Origin: Brachionus manjavacas
Taxonomy: Eukaryota > Rotifera > Eurotatoria > Ploima > Brachionidae
NCBI GenBank assembly: GCA_019054805.1
Contig: JAHQIY010000006.1
Coordinates: 3,844,001 to 3,908,000, forward strand
Length of the DNA: 64,000 nucleotides
Reading direction: 5' to 3'
Under the pieces are notes generated by a model that saw only the letters and a list, made by a program, of their open reading frames with translations, was not told where the DNA came from and did no database searches. Position numbers and translations under genes: made by a program. This document shows positions 48,221 through 59,985 of this stretch, piece after piece. Within the stretch, counting starts at the first letter, position 1; every line of letters starts with the position of its first letter.

Positions 48221-48244
48221 ATCAAATGAATATCTCCTTTGCAT
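47529..48244 (-). pseudogene. Partial copy of the cytidylyltransferase domain, frameshifted
   Basis: Carries the nucleotidyltransferase part of the gene at 55333-57306, from its MINNSN segment to the stop codon, including HYGH and YTEGVST. The copy lacks the membrane phosphotransferase domain. A run of six A in the parent (55574-55579, plus strand) is five here (near 47771). This shifts the frame after TVADEVF and gives an early stop, so codons 1-171 (47729-48244) and the tail (47529-47741) lie in different frames. The 5' border created a new ATG at 48244 followed by QRRYSFDE, in frame with the copied segment. Without the one-base loss this would encode a soluble cytidylyltransferase of about 240 residues. 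The loss sits in a homopolymer, so a sequencing or assembly error is possible. Confidence 0.8.
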
Positions 48245-49591
48245 TATTAAATTAAGTTACAATATAGTTGTATAATTCAATACTCAAACAATTTAATTGA
48301 TTTATATAATATCAAATTTACATTCAAATTTTCAGAAAACGTAATTTAAATATTCAATGATTTATGTATTCTTTTGTATATTTTTTTTGTATTTGTTTAC
48401 GACATTCTTTTATTTATAGCCGTGAAATCCCATTTTTTTTTTTATCTTTTTTATGAATTTTGAAATTTATCCTTTGAAATGCATTACTTTGAATTTTATC
48501 CTTTAAAATGCACATTAAAATTTGAATATTTTGATTATTTTTCACAACAAAAATTGGATTTTATTATTCATTTCAAGGTTAATTTTTTTTTCAATTCGAG
48601 CTTTAGAACTTTGATATTTGGACACATTTTTTAAAAATATTTGTTGTAGTTTATGTTGTGGTGTATGTGTCATTTTTTACAAAATCAAATTTTTCTTTTT
48701 TAAATTTTTGCTATTTTTATATTTTAATTATTTTCTTTATAATTTTTATTAAAGGATTGATTTAAAATTTTCCCTTATTCTCTAGATTTTTATTTTTTAT
48801 TGTTTTAAAGTTTAGACTGCTTTGTTTTTTTACTGAAAAATAATTTTAACTTAAGAAACGGTATCTATTATTTTAAATAAATAACTAAGCAATTAACACT
48901 AAAAAGCCCAGTGCGTAAATTTGACCCAACTAATTGTTGAATTAATGTGATTAAGTTGGAATATAAAAAAAATCACTATTATTTTTTGTTTTCAAAAGAA
49001 AATTTTTATTCAAGTGCAAAATTGAAACTTTGTTTTGGAAACTCTGGCAATTAAAATTCTTAGAGAGATTTCATTTTTTAAAAAATAAATAAAAAATATT
49101 AGTGATTATATAATTGTATATTTCATCATCAAATTGAAAAGGAATCTTGAAATTATTTTTTCAGTTTTGAATTTAAAGATGTGGCTTAAAGAAACTAAAA
49201 AAAATCTCAATCCAATTTTTTTTCGTCAAACAGTTAATAAAATAATTGTCGGATCAGATTGAAATTATCAGGATTTTTTGGTATAAAAAAATTCGGGCTT
49301 TCTAGTGTTGAATATTTTTTTAGAATCATAAACTTGCTTAAAAAATCCAAAATTGGTTTTAATTCTATTGAGACTATTTACTATGTTTAATTGAATTTTG
49401 AAAATTAAAACCTTAAAATATAAAATTAATATTTATTTTTGCTCGCCTAAAAAAACTCCATCCTAAAATAAAATTTTTTTATTATTAATTGAGAAAAATT
49501 GCTTAAAATAATACTAAAATTTTACAGACAAAATTCTAATGTCTTATTCTTTACGAAAACTTGGTACACCGAAAGTAGATGTTGTCTTATA
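48245..49591. other. Intergenic, transposon-island spacer
   Basis: AT-rich sequence between the partial copy and the pogo-like element. No coding exon or named repeat is recognised. Confidence 0.4.
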
Positions 49592-50634
49592 CAGTCTAAT
49601 CTCGTTAGTCCGGACCTCGATAATTCGGCAAACTCGAATGCCGAACGTTTTTTTAGTTCCCATTCCTTTCGTAATCCTTTTTCATTATAAATATTTCGAT
49701 AATCCGGCATTCTAGTGCCGGATTTTTTCTTCTATTCGGCAAGATTTAATCAAAAAATTTTTTCATGGACTCAGGCTTGTTTGACAGAAATGACTTAGTC
49801 CATTTAGATTTTATTTCTGATGGTTTTAAGAGTTAATTGAAAAATATAAACAACAAGCGACCATTTTGTACTTTTTTAAAAGTTAATAAAAATAGATTTT
49901 TGTATTGTTTTGTATCCGCAAATTAAGTTTTTTGCATTTGTTTTGTAATAAAGTTCGCGCGATGCAAAACTTCCACACTATCTCCAGATATGGTTATCTT
50001 GAAAAAAAAAATATTGAAAATTTTTTCGGAAAAAATCGGAAAATTTCGACATTTTTTAACTTTTTCGGGATCTACTTTTTTCCAAAACCTTTAGCCTATA
50101 TATTTTTATACAAATTCTGAAACTAGACAAAATTCTGAACAAAATGGATGGTTTTACTTTTTTTATTTATATAGTTTAAAAATTTTTATAATCTCTCAAA
50201 AAGAGTCCATTTTTTGAAAATTTTTACGTTTATATTGAACGTTTTGAACAATTTCGCGAAAGAATAAAATCTTTAATTTCTGAAATAATTTTCAAATCAA
50301 CATAAGCAATCTAATCAATTTGCAAAACTAGTATCAACGAAAGTTTCATCACCAATGGAATCAAAATTTGTTACTGTTTCAGACGATATTTCATCTGTTC
50401 TTCAACAACCTCTTTTTTTTAGCACAACTTCCAAGATTTGACGTTCTACATTGGTAATAGGCTGACTTTAATGGCATTTTTAAGTTACCAAAATTCTGAA
50501 AAAATTACTAAAAATTTCAAAATGAATTCAAAATTTTATAATTATGTAAAAAGATGTCAAAAATTAACATTGGATTTCTTAAAACCGTAAAAATCATCTT
50601 TTCCCGATGACGCCGGATTATCGAGGTTGGACTG
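49592..50634. mobile_element. pogo/Tigger-like DNA transposon relic, 1,043 bp
   Basis: The left end begins CAGTCTAATCTCGTTAGTCC and the right end, reverse-complemented, begins CAGTCCAACCTCGATAATCC. Both are the type of terminus I know from pogo-group elements of animals ('CAGT..AACCTCGATAATCCGG'). The element is flanked by TA on both sides (49590-49591 and 50635-50636), the target duplication of Tc1/mariner/pogo elements. Further copies of the CGATAATCCGGCA motif sit inside the left end, and 49701-49724 form a 9-bp perfect hairpin. No intact transposase is present. A minus-strand fragment near 50320-50410 (DEISSETVTNFDSIGDETF) may be its last remnant. Confidence 0.75.
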
Positions 50635-50926
50635 TATAGGGATTTGCCGACCATCGATTGGGCCGAAAATCGTACCGGTTTTCCTAGTAGAGATAATGAA
50701 TGAGTTGAAGTGAGTATGACAGAGAAACTAAATGATGCATTTTTTGCACAAAATGTTAACTTCTCGACCTTTAGAGGAGATATTATCAATGGAAACATAC
50801 TCGATTACATCAGTTGGAATAACACACATAAATACTCGAGCACCTTTGGGAAATGTTAATCAAAACCTTGTTATAATAGAATGAGTCTATAATTCAGAAA
50901 TTAGAAACTAATTGTTTTTTTACTAA

Positions 50927-51545
50927 ATGATTAAATTAAGGCTTTTAAAAAAGAAAAATTCTATTGATGAAATGAGCCCATGTAGTCAAAATATTGTGCT
51001 TTTATCTAATTTTGGCGAAAAAATGAAGAGTTCAAAACAAAAGTTCAAAAATTTAACGATGATGTTTTCAGATGAAAAATTTTTCGCTTTTGACGGAGGC
51101 TTGAATAAACAAAATCTGTGAGTAAAAGCCATTTTACGTGAGGAACCTGATATAAAAAGAGATAAAACTATAATTTTCTTAATAATTAATATTTTTTTTT
51201 AAAATTTGATAAATAAGGTTTATGTGGTCTTTCAAAGTTTCCCCTTACTGTTATGGTTTGGATAGGCCTATCAGAAAAGGACCAACGAAGTCATATTTTG
51301 TATACCAGAGTTTTTTAAAAAACAAATTTTTAATTTTGATATAAGGTGAAACAATAAACTCAACTTATTACCAGTGTAGAATTTTGTCTTTTACGAAACG
51401 AGAAGATCAAAGAATTTTCGGCAAAAATAAGGATGGAAGACTTTATTGAAGAAATTAAAAGAGGAGTGGAGCGAGTACCTGTAAAACATATTAGAAATAC
51501 AATTAATAGTTTTTCGAAAAGAATTAAAGATGTTGAATAAACCAA
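50927..51545 (+). pseudogene. Tc1/mariner-like transposase relic
   Basis: The plus strand encodes, in changing frames, MMFSDEKFFAFDGGLNKQN (the first core Asp region, 'fsDEk.F..dg..N.qN'), then VMVWIGLSEKGPTKSYFV (the 'vMvWGgis..G' block), and finally EEIKRGVERVPVKHIRNTINSFSKRIKDVE, the usual C-terminal pattern of this family. Stops and frameshifts separate the pieces. It starts about 290 bases after the pogo-like element, and its own terminal repeats were not found. Confidence 0.7.
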
Positions 51546-51994
51546 AAGAGCTTATTGCCATTAATGAAATAAAAACAAAACTAAAAAAATTTCAATTAAT
51601 TTTAAAAAAATTATTTATCATCAAATCGTTGAACAAAAATTAAGTATATTATAGCTTAGGCTTTAGCTTTTTAATGATATACTTAATAAACCAACTTCAT
51701 ATTTAAGTAGTTGAAGTATTTTTCAAAGATAAGAACTATAACTTTAACGTAAACAAACTCTTCAAAAAGTACTTAAAAATTTAGCTTAGATATTAATTAG
51801 CCACTCATTTAATAACTAATTCTCTATATAATATGTGTACAAAATTTCAAGTCAATATCCAATTCTGATCGAAAGGTTTTCGAAAAAACCGATAATTTTA
51901 ACAAATTATTAAATTTTCGAAAAAAAGACAAAATTAATTTCTGTATAAGACTGTACATTTTAATAATTTAATCTTAATTTGATTATATAGTTCT

Positions 51995-52200
51995 CTCACA
52001 CAGACTGGTCCAGCAAGGGGAATCAGAGGACATAAGAGAACACTCTCCGGGCAGCCTTCAACTAAATGAATGCAGGGTTCCAACTTCTTCACGAACAGAG
52101 TTGTTAACCATTGGAATGCCCTGCCAGCCGAAGTTACCGACTCTCAATCAATTAACCAGTTCAAGAATAATTACGACGCCTTAAAGTCTAGCATATGATT
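51995..52200 (+). mobile_element. CR1-like LINE relic E, C-terminal end
   Basis: The plus strand reads TGPARGIRGHKRTL, then GSNFFTNRVVNHWNALPAEVTDSQSINQFKNNYD, which is the typical end of CR1-type LINE proteins (FFsnRvvn.WNsLP..vv.a.svn.FK...D). One stop interrupts it. The region after it up to about 52620 contains an unnamed patch that is somewhat G+C-rich. Confidence 0.8.
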
Positions 52201-52799
52201 CACTAACGCGCACTAGTTCCTTCCATCTTTTTTAATTGTATACTTTTTCTATTTTAATTTTTCATTGTAATTTTATTTGATTTGTAATGGTATTTAAACT
52301 GTAATCTTTTATTATGTAATTCTATTTCTGTATTCTTGAATATTTTTACTTTGTAAAATTCTTGTACATAATACTTACTTAATTCCACACAATACTTTCT
52401 TAGATTAAATTAAACAATGACTCTTACTGAACTAAAAAAAAAAATGTATTTGTCTGTTATTTTCCATCTTTTCTGCGCAATTTCGGCTACCATAGATGTC
52501 CTCCTAGTAGGTCATCTCCGCAAGCTTGCTTGCTGTAGCTTATTTTTCTTCTTATTATTATTTTTATAATTTTTTTTTTAATCTAAGTTTTGGACAAGCA
52601 TCAATGGGCACGCGTTTTTATATATATTAAATTTAAGAAAAAATGATGAATAAAGAATAAAAAATTGAACAATAACTATTAAATTGATTCTAATTCGATA
52701 TAAAAAATTTTTTGAAATATGAAATTAAAAAATTTCATCGATGAAACATAGCGAATGTGATCGTAAATATTCGATTATCTTTTTTTTACATTGATGCTA

Positions 52800-53625
52800 C
52801 ATCAAATTTTTGACGAAGGTATACCTTCATCATGGTATTTTACCTGAATATAGAAAGTTAGCTAATGTCTCACCTTTGCATTAGAACAGTCCATTTTCTC
52901 TAACATCGACCTTGGGAAAAGTAAATTAAGAAAATCTTGAGGAACGAAATAATAATTTTATTACTATTTAACAACCTAATAAACGAGAACTGCATGGTTT
53001 CTTTCCTTGTAAATCATGTACTGCAAATTTAATTTAATTTATTGACAGAGTAACATTTAAGATCGAAATAGGAAGTCTGATTGATTTCATCAACACAGAC
53101 TTCTCTAAGGCATTTGATAAAATTTCACACAGAACAAGTGGTGTTCCTCAAAGAGCGGTTTAAGGAACTTTTTTGTTTTTATTTAAATAAATGATCTATT
53201 GGACTCAATTCTCAGCCCGTGTTTTTCTTATGCAGACAACGAAAAGGATCTTGGTATAGTTGCCTCAAATGCCTTAAAACGGAACAAACAGTGCTCATAT
53301 GTATCTACGGCCAAAGTTAATAGAATATTAGGTCAAATTAAAAAGCTCGTTCGAATAAAAGATAAAATGTTTGTAAAACTACATCTTGAACGCCTTAATC
53401 TGGAACATTTCACTGAAAGCCACTATTCAACAGCGTGATTCATCCAGATAAAACTTCTTGATAAACAGAGTGGCCGCAAAGTGGAATATTTTTTTCATAG
53501 TGTGTTGTCAATGTAAGAACAGTCAGAAATGTAAGAAATGGTTTCAAAGCAGGCAACGACAGAAATTTAGACTTTGTTCATAGACGGACTGCCACATCTC
53601 CTATTAAATAATTTTGATAAAAATC
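52800..53625 (+). mobile_element. CR1-like LINE relic F, reverse-transcriptase region
   Basis: Several frames encode IPEYRKLANVSPL, FIDRVTF, LIDFINTDFSKAFDKISHR, SGVPQ, the YADN box, then NEKDLGIVASNALKRNKQC..ASTAKVNRILGQIKK, LINRVAAKWN and KAGNDRNLDF. These follow the reverse-transcriptase and C-terminal order of CR1-like elements. Internal deletions and frameshifts show that it is dead. It sits in the same orientation as relic E. Confidence 0.8.
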
Positions 53626-54939
53626 CGTCTACTAGTGATTTCGATCCAGACTTGTTTTTAAGTCACAAGTCTTAAGTCAATGACTTTTATTTAATTTTAA
53701 ATTAAATTTAAAATTGGTGGCTCAAAAAACGCCTTTAAGCTCACAAAAGCGTTTTTTTAAGTTCCACTCCTAAGGAGATAGTTTTTTCGAAAAAAAATGT
53801 CATTTTGGAAATCAGTCCCCTTTAAACCCTAAAATATTTAAAAAATTTACTTTATTTAAAAAAAAAACTTTAAAATCAAATCAAATTTTTAAAATTAAAA
53901 TTTTATAATTATTTTTATTTCGCATTGAGAGAAATAAATAAATTCTTTCTATTACCTATTTTTTTATTTATAAATAGTCCTTTTTTTTAAATTTTGATCT
54001 TTTTTTTTCTTCATATGGGATTTTTTTTATGTGCCTTTTAATAAAATATTGAAATAAAAATCTTTTTTTTACATTTTATCTTATTTTCTGTATTTTTGAC
54101 CGAATTAAAAAAAAAATTAAGTCAAGTCATAACTTTGACATATCTTTTTCTTTGAATCAGATATAATTTAGATAGGTTTAATAATTGGAAAACTTACAAA
54201 TAAGGAGAGAGTAATATGAGAAGGACTTAAATTTGATCATATACAGGATCCGACTCCTTTGTGAAATTGTTAGCTTGACAAATATTCTTTCTTTTCAGAA
54301 GCGACAAATGCCTGAAACCTTTACATATGCATTAAATTTAAAATTTTTCTTTTATTTTTCTTTTACCCCTTTATATTATTTTGAATCAATTTTTTTTTTC
54401 GTTTTTATTATAATCTAAAGAAGCTATAGCTCCAGATAATTTACATAAAGACGATCTTGTAAATCTGATAAATGATAAAATTTTTTTTGTTGGTAAAAAA
54501 AATATAAGACACTTGTAAAAAACTCGATGCAAATGTTCTAACAAAGAATTAATCATCTGGCTTTGAAGTAAAAAATTTTGTTATAAAAATTGGTTTGATT
54601 TTTTAAAGAAGATGGAATAAATGTAAATCAGACTTTTTTGCAAAAAAAAATTAGTTCGGATAAAATTTAATTCTTATTTTAATTTAAAATAAAAAGAAAC
54701 TCAATACAAAAATAGAAAAGAAAATTTTTATCAATCAGAAGGGCCAAGTTAGGGTTGCTGCGTTTGTTAAGAAAAATATTTTTCAAAAAATTTCTTAGTT
54801 GTAAAGATTATGCATACTTAAGTATATTAAATCAATCTTCTTTAAGAATTTAAAATAATAAGAATAAGCTCTAAAGCTTCTTTCATTTTAAAATTCATCA
54901 GATAAATCCTTGAAAAATCAATCGTACAAACTAATTTAC
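53626..54939. other. Intergenic spacer
   Basis: AT-rich, with long T and A runs. No gene, RNA or transposon recognised. Confidence 0.4.
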
Positions 54940-56025
54940 GATTCTTCATCTGAATATTAAACCAAAAATTGGTTTGATAAATCCGCCCAAGTCATTTTCT
55001 TATTTTGATTAATTTAATCACTGTTAAAATAAAATTTATCTTTATTTTGCGAACGTTATTGAGAACTAACAAGATATTCATTATGAGGATTTAAATAAAA
55101 CATTGAATGATTTTTACTCAAAAAACCCAAGTCCATTTAAAAGCTTTTATTTTTTAAAAATAAAAAAAATAGAAAAAAAACAACTAATTTCTTAAAAAGT
55201 CTAAAATAAATATTCAAATTTTTCAATAAATGCGTGTGGCAAGGCGGATATTTTTGTTATCACAAAAAAATAATAATAATTAAAACTATGTATATGAAAT
55301 ATACAATTAATAAATAAAGCAAAAAAAATAATTCAGTTTATTTTATCCAAATATTCTTCATCATCTGGAGCTATGTGAGAGTATTTTTCCTTACGAAGCT
55401 TGGTTGTGCTTACACCTTCGGTATAAGGCAAAAGCTTGATTGGCATTAGACTTTCGACCACTTCTCTCGAGGGAAAATCCGGCATGTCATCACCACGAAC
55501 ATACAAAGCAGTTTCATTCTTTCCTAGATTAACTATGCAAGACATAAAATTTGATGGATCACAGCCTGCAATGCAAAAAACTTCGTCGGCCACTGTCTTT
55601 ACATTCATCATTCTTTTCTCAGTACTATCTACCGGCACTCTTTTTTTCAATTTGTAAATACTCCTCGAATCATGAACACCGATGATTACTTTTTTGCCCA
55701 ACTCTCTCATTCTGTTTATCAGTTGTACATGTCCATAGTGGAACAAGTCAAAACAGCCGATTGTGTACACCTTGTCAACTCTGTTGTCTACTTTTTTTAC
55801 GTTTGACTGCTGCTTTTGCGTCTTGTCAGAAGCAGTCTTTTTTTCTCTCTTTTCCAATTCACTTTTTAAATCAATGTCTTGATCTTCGAGATACAAATTT
55901 TTTCTCTTTTGGTAATGATACATGGTACTTTGCTCGGTAATGTTGTTATTAGTTATGTCGACCATTTTCATTTCAGCATTTTCAAAGTCTGGATGAACTG
56001 TTTGATTGCTGTTATTTATCATTTC
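54940..56025. repeat. Duplicated block, copy 2 (parental)
   Basis: The parental counterpart of 47110-48220. It includes 393 bases of 3' flank and most of exon 6 of the fused enzyme gene. Because the coding frame is intact here and continues upstream through five more exons, this copy is taken as the source. Confidence 0.9.
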
Positions 56026-57306
56026 TAATAGATTCTCTGCCGAAGTTGAATTTTTTTTGGACGTTTTCGCCAACTTGTTTTTCATATCAGACCTTGCTCT
56101 TATTTTTACAGCAAGGCTTTTGTGAGCCATTCTCAATGTTAAGATTAAACAAATCATTCCTGCTAACCCACCTTTAAAATATAATATTTACTTAGACCAG
56201 TTATTTTATTCATTATAATTGAATAATTACTGTTGGAAGATATTGGACTGGAACTATTTTTAGATACAGCTAGGCACAAAAATGCTATTCCAGTCGACTC
56301 TAATTTTTCTTTCAGTTTACCCTCCATTGATGCCGCTGTTACCGCTTTTGAATTTAATTCTAACAAATCTTTGCTCTTTTTTGCATCAATTTTAAAATCT
56401 CTTTTTTTTAATTAACATTTAGATTTTTATTTTCTAATTTTTTTCAAATTACTTCTTAAATTTGGCCAAAAAATAATCTTGCACTCGGACAACACCTAAA
56501 ATTGTTTCATAAGCAATTACACCATAACACACAGCTAGGTACACAAGGGTTTGGTTTTGTGACATAAGGTCAAAATTAGTTGCCAGTAAAATTGTCCAAA
56601 TACTTAGCACATTGACAATTTTGTCACAGAACGCATCTAAAAACCCTCCTAGAATCGGATCATCATGATTAGGATAAGTTAATTTTTGTACTTTAGCAAC
56701 TATTCCATCAAGATGATCTAGAAAATCATGAAATACAACACACAAAAATGCCATCATGTTATAATCATATCTTAATAAATTTTTTTTTACAAATTTGTCT
56801 GTTAATTAAAAAAAAAAATCACTTTAAAAACCAGGCAATCGGAATAACAAGGAAAGTTCGGGCCAATGTCACTATATTTGCAGTAAAAATTGGGATTTTT
56901 ATATTTTGACCGAAATTTAAATACCTCGGAACTATCCTGACAATAGGAGATAGTGTTTTCTGGAGAGGTGAGTATACGTAATTATCATACACATTCATCT
57001 AAAACAATTGAATTAGAAGATAAAATTTTTTGAACAACCATGTTTACCATCATGAAAAGAAAGCTTTCCAAAAAACTCATTGCCTTAGTCAGGTTGCTGT
57101 AAAAGCTTTTGCTGTTGCGGCTGATTTTTTCCTCACCTGAGGCCGGCTGTGCCTCGGATTCATTGGTGGAGAAAAAACCTAAAATAAGTTAAAATTAATA
57201 AAAAATAAAAAATAAATAAGAATACCATACCTTTTTTGATTCCGTCTAGAGATTTAAGAAAACCTCGATAAGAAATTAATTCAAATGGTACATTAGTCGG
57301 ATCCAT
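55333..57306 (-). CDS. Fused CDP-alcohol phosphotransferase / cytidylyltransferase
   Basis: Six exons: 57231-57306, 57048-57178, 56823-56998, 56453-56770, 56231-56400, 55333-56171. They encode 569 residues. Residues about 70-320 are a membrane CDP-alcohol phosphotransferase: TANIVTLARTFLVIP leads into the catalytic pattern D149-G-x2-A-K-x14-G169-x3-D173-x3-D177, followed by several hydrophobic spans, one with SMEGKLKEKLESTGIAFL. After a charged linker, residues about 425-560 form a nucleotidyltransferase with VYTIGCFDLFHYGH (HxGH-like site at 435-438), DSTEKRMMNVKTVADEVF, YVRGDD and YTEGVSTTKLR, as in choline/ethanolamine/glycerol-phosphate cytidylyltransferases. One protein could therefore make a CDP-alcohol and transfer its phospho-alcohol to a lipid acceptor. 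The substrate cannot be told from sequence. The exon 5 donor chosen gives a 59-base intron; a 20-32 base intron is the alternative. Confidence 0.82.
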
Positions 57307-59985
57307 TTGATTCAAAATTAAAAATTAAAGACTCGAAATTAAAATTCTTATATTAACTTGCTTGTTATGAGGACAGGAACCTTTAGGTCTACTTTTATTT
57401 ATAGTTGATTATTTCGAAATCAAATTTAAGACTCAGTTTTATCTTGTGATACCGAAAAAAACTTTTTTACGTAAAATCAACTTTTTTTTTATTTCTAAAA
57501 TCATAAGACAAATTTTAAAAATAACTTTTTTTAATAAAGAATATATCTTATCAAATTTTCTGGTAAACAAATGGTGAATTTAAGCTCTTTTTAAATTTGA
57601 AAATGAATTTTTTGCTCAATTTTAACTTCAAGCGCTTGCTCGACTTACAAATATTGTAAAAAAAATTATAAACTTAGCTTTCAGAGAGAAAAAATTGGCT
57701 TTTAAATCATCGACTTAGAACATGTGAGTAAAAATAGATAAAAAATTTCTAGAATTATGAATGAGTTTATTGCTGGAAGCCGAATGTGAAAATATTTGCA
57801 ATATAATTGCAAATATCATGAAAATAATTAGCTAATAAAATCCAACGCTTTGCTTAATTTAGATAACTTTTTTGTCTAAAGAAATCTCATGAAAATCAAG
57901 AAAAATTATTTTTTAATCGAGAATTTTATCAATGAGAAAAATGATACTAGAGTAGATATTTGTCAAGTTTAATCCAAATTTAAAGTGCTTAAACGAGAAA
58001 TCTAAAGGTATCTCTTAGTTCTATATTTTTCAAGTCGCTCGATAAGATAGAGAAAAATTTAGGAAAATTAGATAACTAAATTACATTAAGATATTGTGAT
58101 TTTTGGATGAGCCTGTTGAAATATTAAATATATTTGAGTTTCTAGACAAAAAGTAGCCATGATGTTGTTGAAAAATTCCTAAATCGAAACAAATCTTTTG
58201 GAAAGAGTGTCTTAAAAACGTGAAAGAAAACAAACAAAGATATTTGCTTCTTTTGTTCAAAGATTTAGCTGATAAGAATAAAATTTAAAAAAAAAATTTT
58301 TTCTAAATAACAATTTTAACTAATATTACCAGTCTTTTTATAGTGAGAAGCAATATTCACTACCCAACCAAATTCTTCATGTGCACTACCCTTAAATTAA
58401 AATATTGTTGTATAATAAGCAGTATGACCTTATCTTGAAATCAAAGAATTGTTTAAATTGAATCCTGAAGCTTTTTGAATGTTTAAAATGCACAAGTTTA
58501 AGCAAAAGCGCTGAAATTTTAAATGGCGTTGTTTAAAATAATGCTGGCATGCTAAATCCCACGCCAAATTAATATTGCAAAACTCTAGGGATCCGCATTT
58601 GAATTAACTCGGTTCTAAAGCGAGCTGGGACACTTTGCATGCTTTCTCTTGCAGTCCATAAATTCAGTTTTGGATAGTCCCAGAGTCTAAAAGCTTTTCT
58701 TTTATTCAACGCGTGTTCAGCAAATTCAGTGTTTCCTAAGCCTAATTTAAAACCTCTCACAGCCAAATTAAAAACCAAGAATTTAAAGAGATTGTTATGT
58801 CGGTAAGACTATACCGAATTATTGAAAAATTTTGCAATTTTATCCCAAATTTCTTGATTATCTTGTTTCAAGTTACAAACAAGCTCAGTCTAAAAGATAA
58901 TTATTTTAGACTTTGGGGAGGCATGCAAGCGAATTCCTTTGATGAGTTAAAATTCTATATTTAAAAAGAATTTAAAATAGGTAAGGATTGAATTTTAGAC
59001 AATTTTATTGCTTAAATATAATTTTCTGCCATTTTCAAAGTTCATTCCGATAGCTATAATGCGCCTATAATCTTAACATTATGAAACGGCATAATTTAAA
59101 TTGGTATGGAGGCTGATTTAAAATTGTAAGTCAAGCTTGAATCTAAAAATAATATAATTAATTTTTAAAAAATTATCTAGAAAGTATAATTCTTCCAACA
59201 AACATCGAAAAAGTTTTATTTTTATTTTTTTGAATGCTAGATCATGATCTACAAAAAAATTCAATGCTTTTGAATATGAAAATATGGAATAGTAATGGTA
59301 TTCTAGACTGAAAAATTTGTGGCCCGGAATATCCTCGAGTATGATTTATTTGAATCAATATTTTTAAAATTTTTAATTAGTTTTTTTCCAATTTAAATTA
59401 AAAATAATTAAATGAATGCATTTGAAACTCGCTGTAGTTTATTTCAAATTGATGTTAGAATTTTTTGTCGATTCTTACCTTTAATTTTCATTGAGTTTTT
59501 ATATGCTCGATAGAAAAAAATTAAAACGCAATTTAGAAATATGCTTTTGAAGATAAATATTAGCTTGAATCAGCTTAACATTTTTTGAATAAACTCAAAA
59601 CAAAAAAAAATAAGTCTAACAAAATTTAAAAATGACATTTATATTTAGAAAAAAATTTATTCAAATTAACAAAGTTTTGAATATTAATTTGCTATTAATT
59701 TTTGATATCAAAAATAAAAGTAATAAAAGGACAAATATATTTATATATGTTTTTTAATTTCGTTATAAAAATTCCAAAATTAATAATAACTTTGCCAAAA
59801 TGCCACGAATTTATTTTTAATGACATTAATTGTGAAATTCAATATGTTGCTTCGTCGTACTTCAATTTTCGTATTTTTCAATTTTGAACATAATGGCATG
59901 GTTTTTGATTGCACCAATTTATTTTTTACCAAACAAGCACCATTCTATTAGAAATATACAAAATTTAAAAGAAAATTTTTCCTAA
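57307..59985. other. Intergenic, with one unexplained G+C-richer patch
   Basis: 2.7 kb between the fused enzyme gene and the receptor gene. A minus-strand frame at 58569-58778 (69 codons, with KAFRLWDYPKLNLWTARESM) stands out by base composition but matches nothing I recognise. The rest is AT-rich without features. Confidence 0.4.

Noticed and set aside
50640-50800. Stretch after the pogo-like element with coding-like composition in both strands
   Set aside because: No family pattern could be found, and stops interrupt every reading.
56172-56230. Use of a 20-32 base intron in exon 5 of the fused enzyme (donor GTAAAT near 56193)
   Set aside because: All options keep the frame, but introns elsewhere in this window are 50 bases or more, so the 59-base choice starting at 56230 is preferred.
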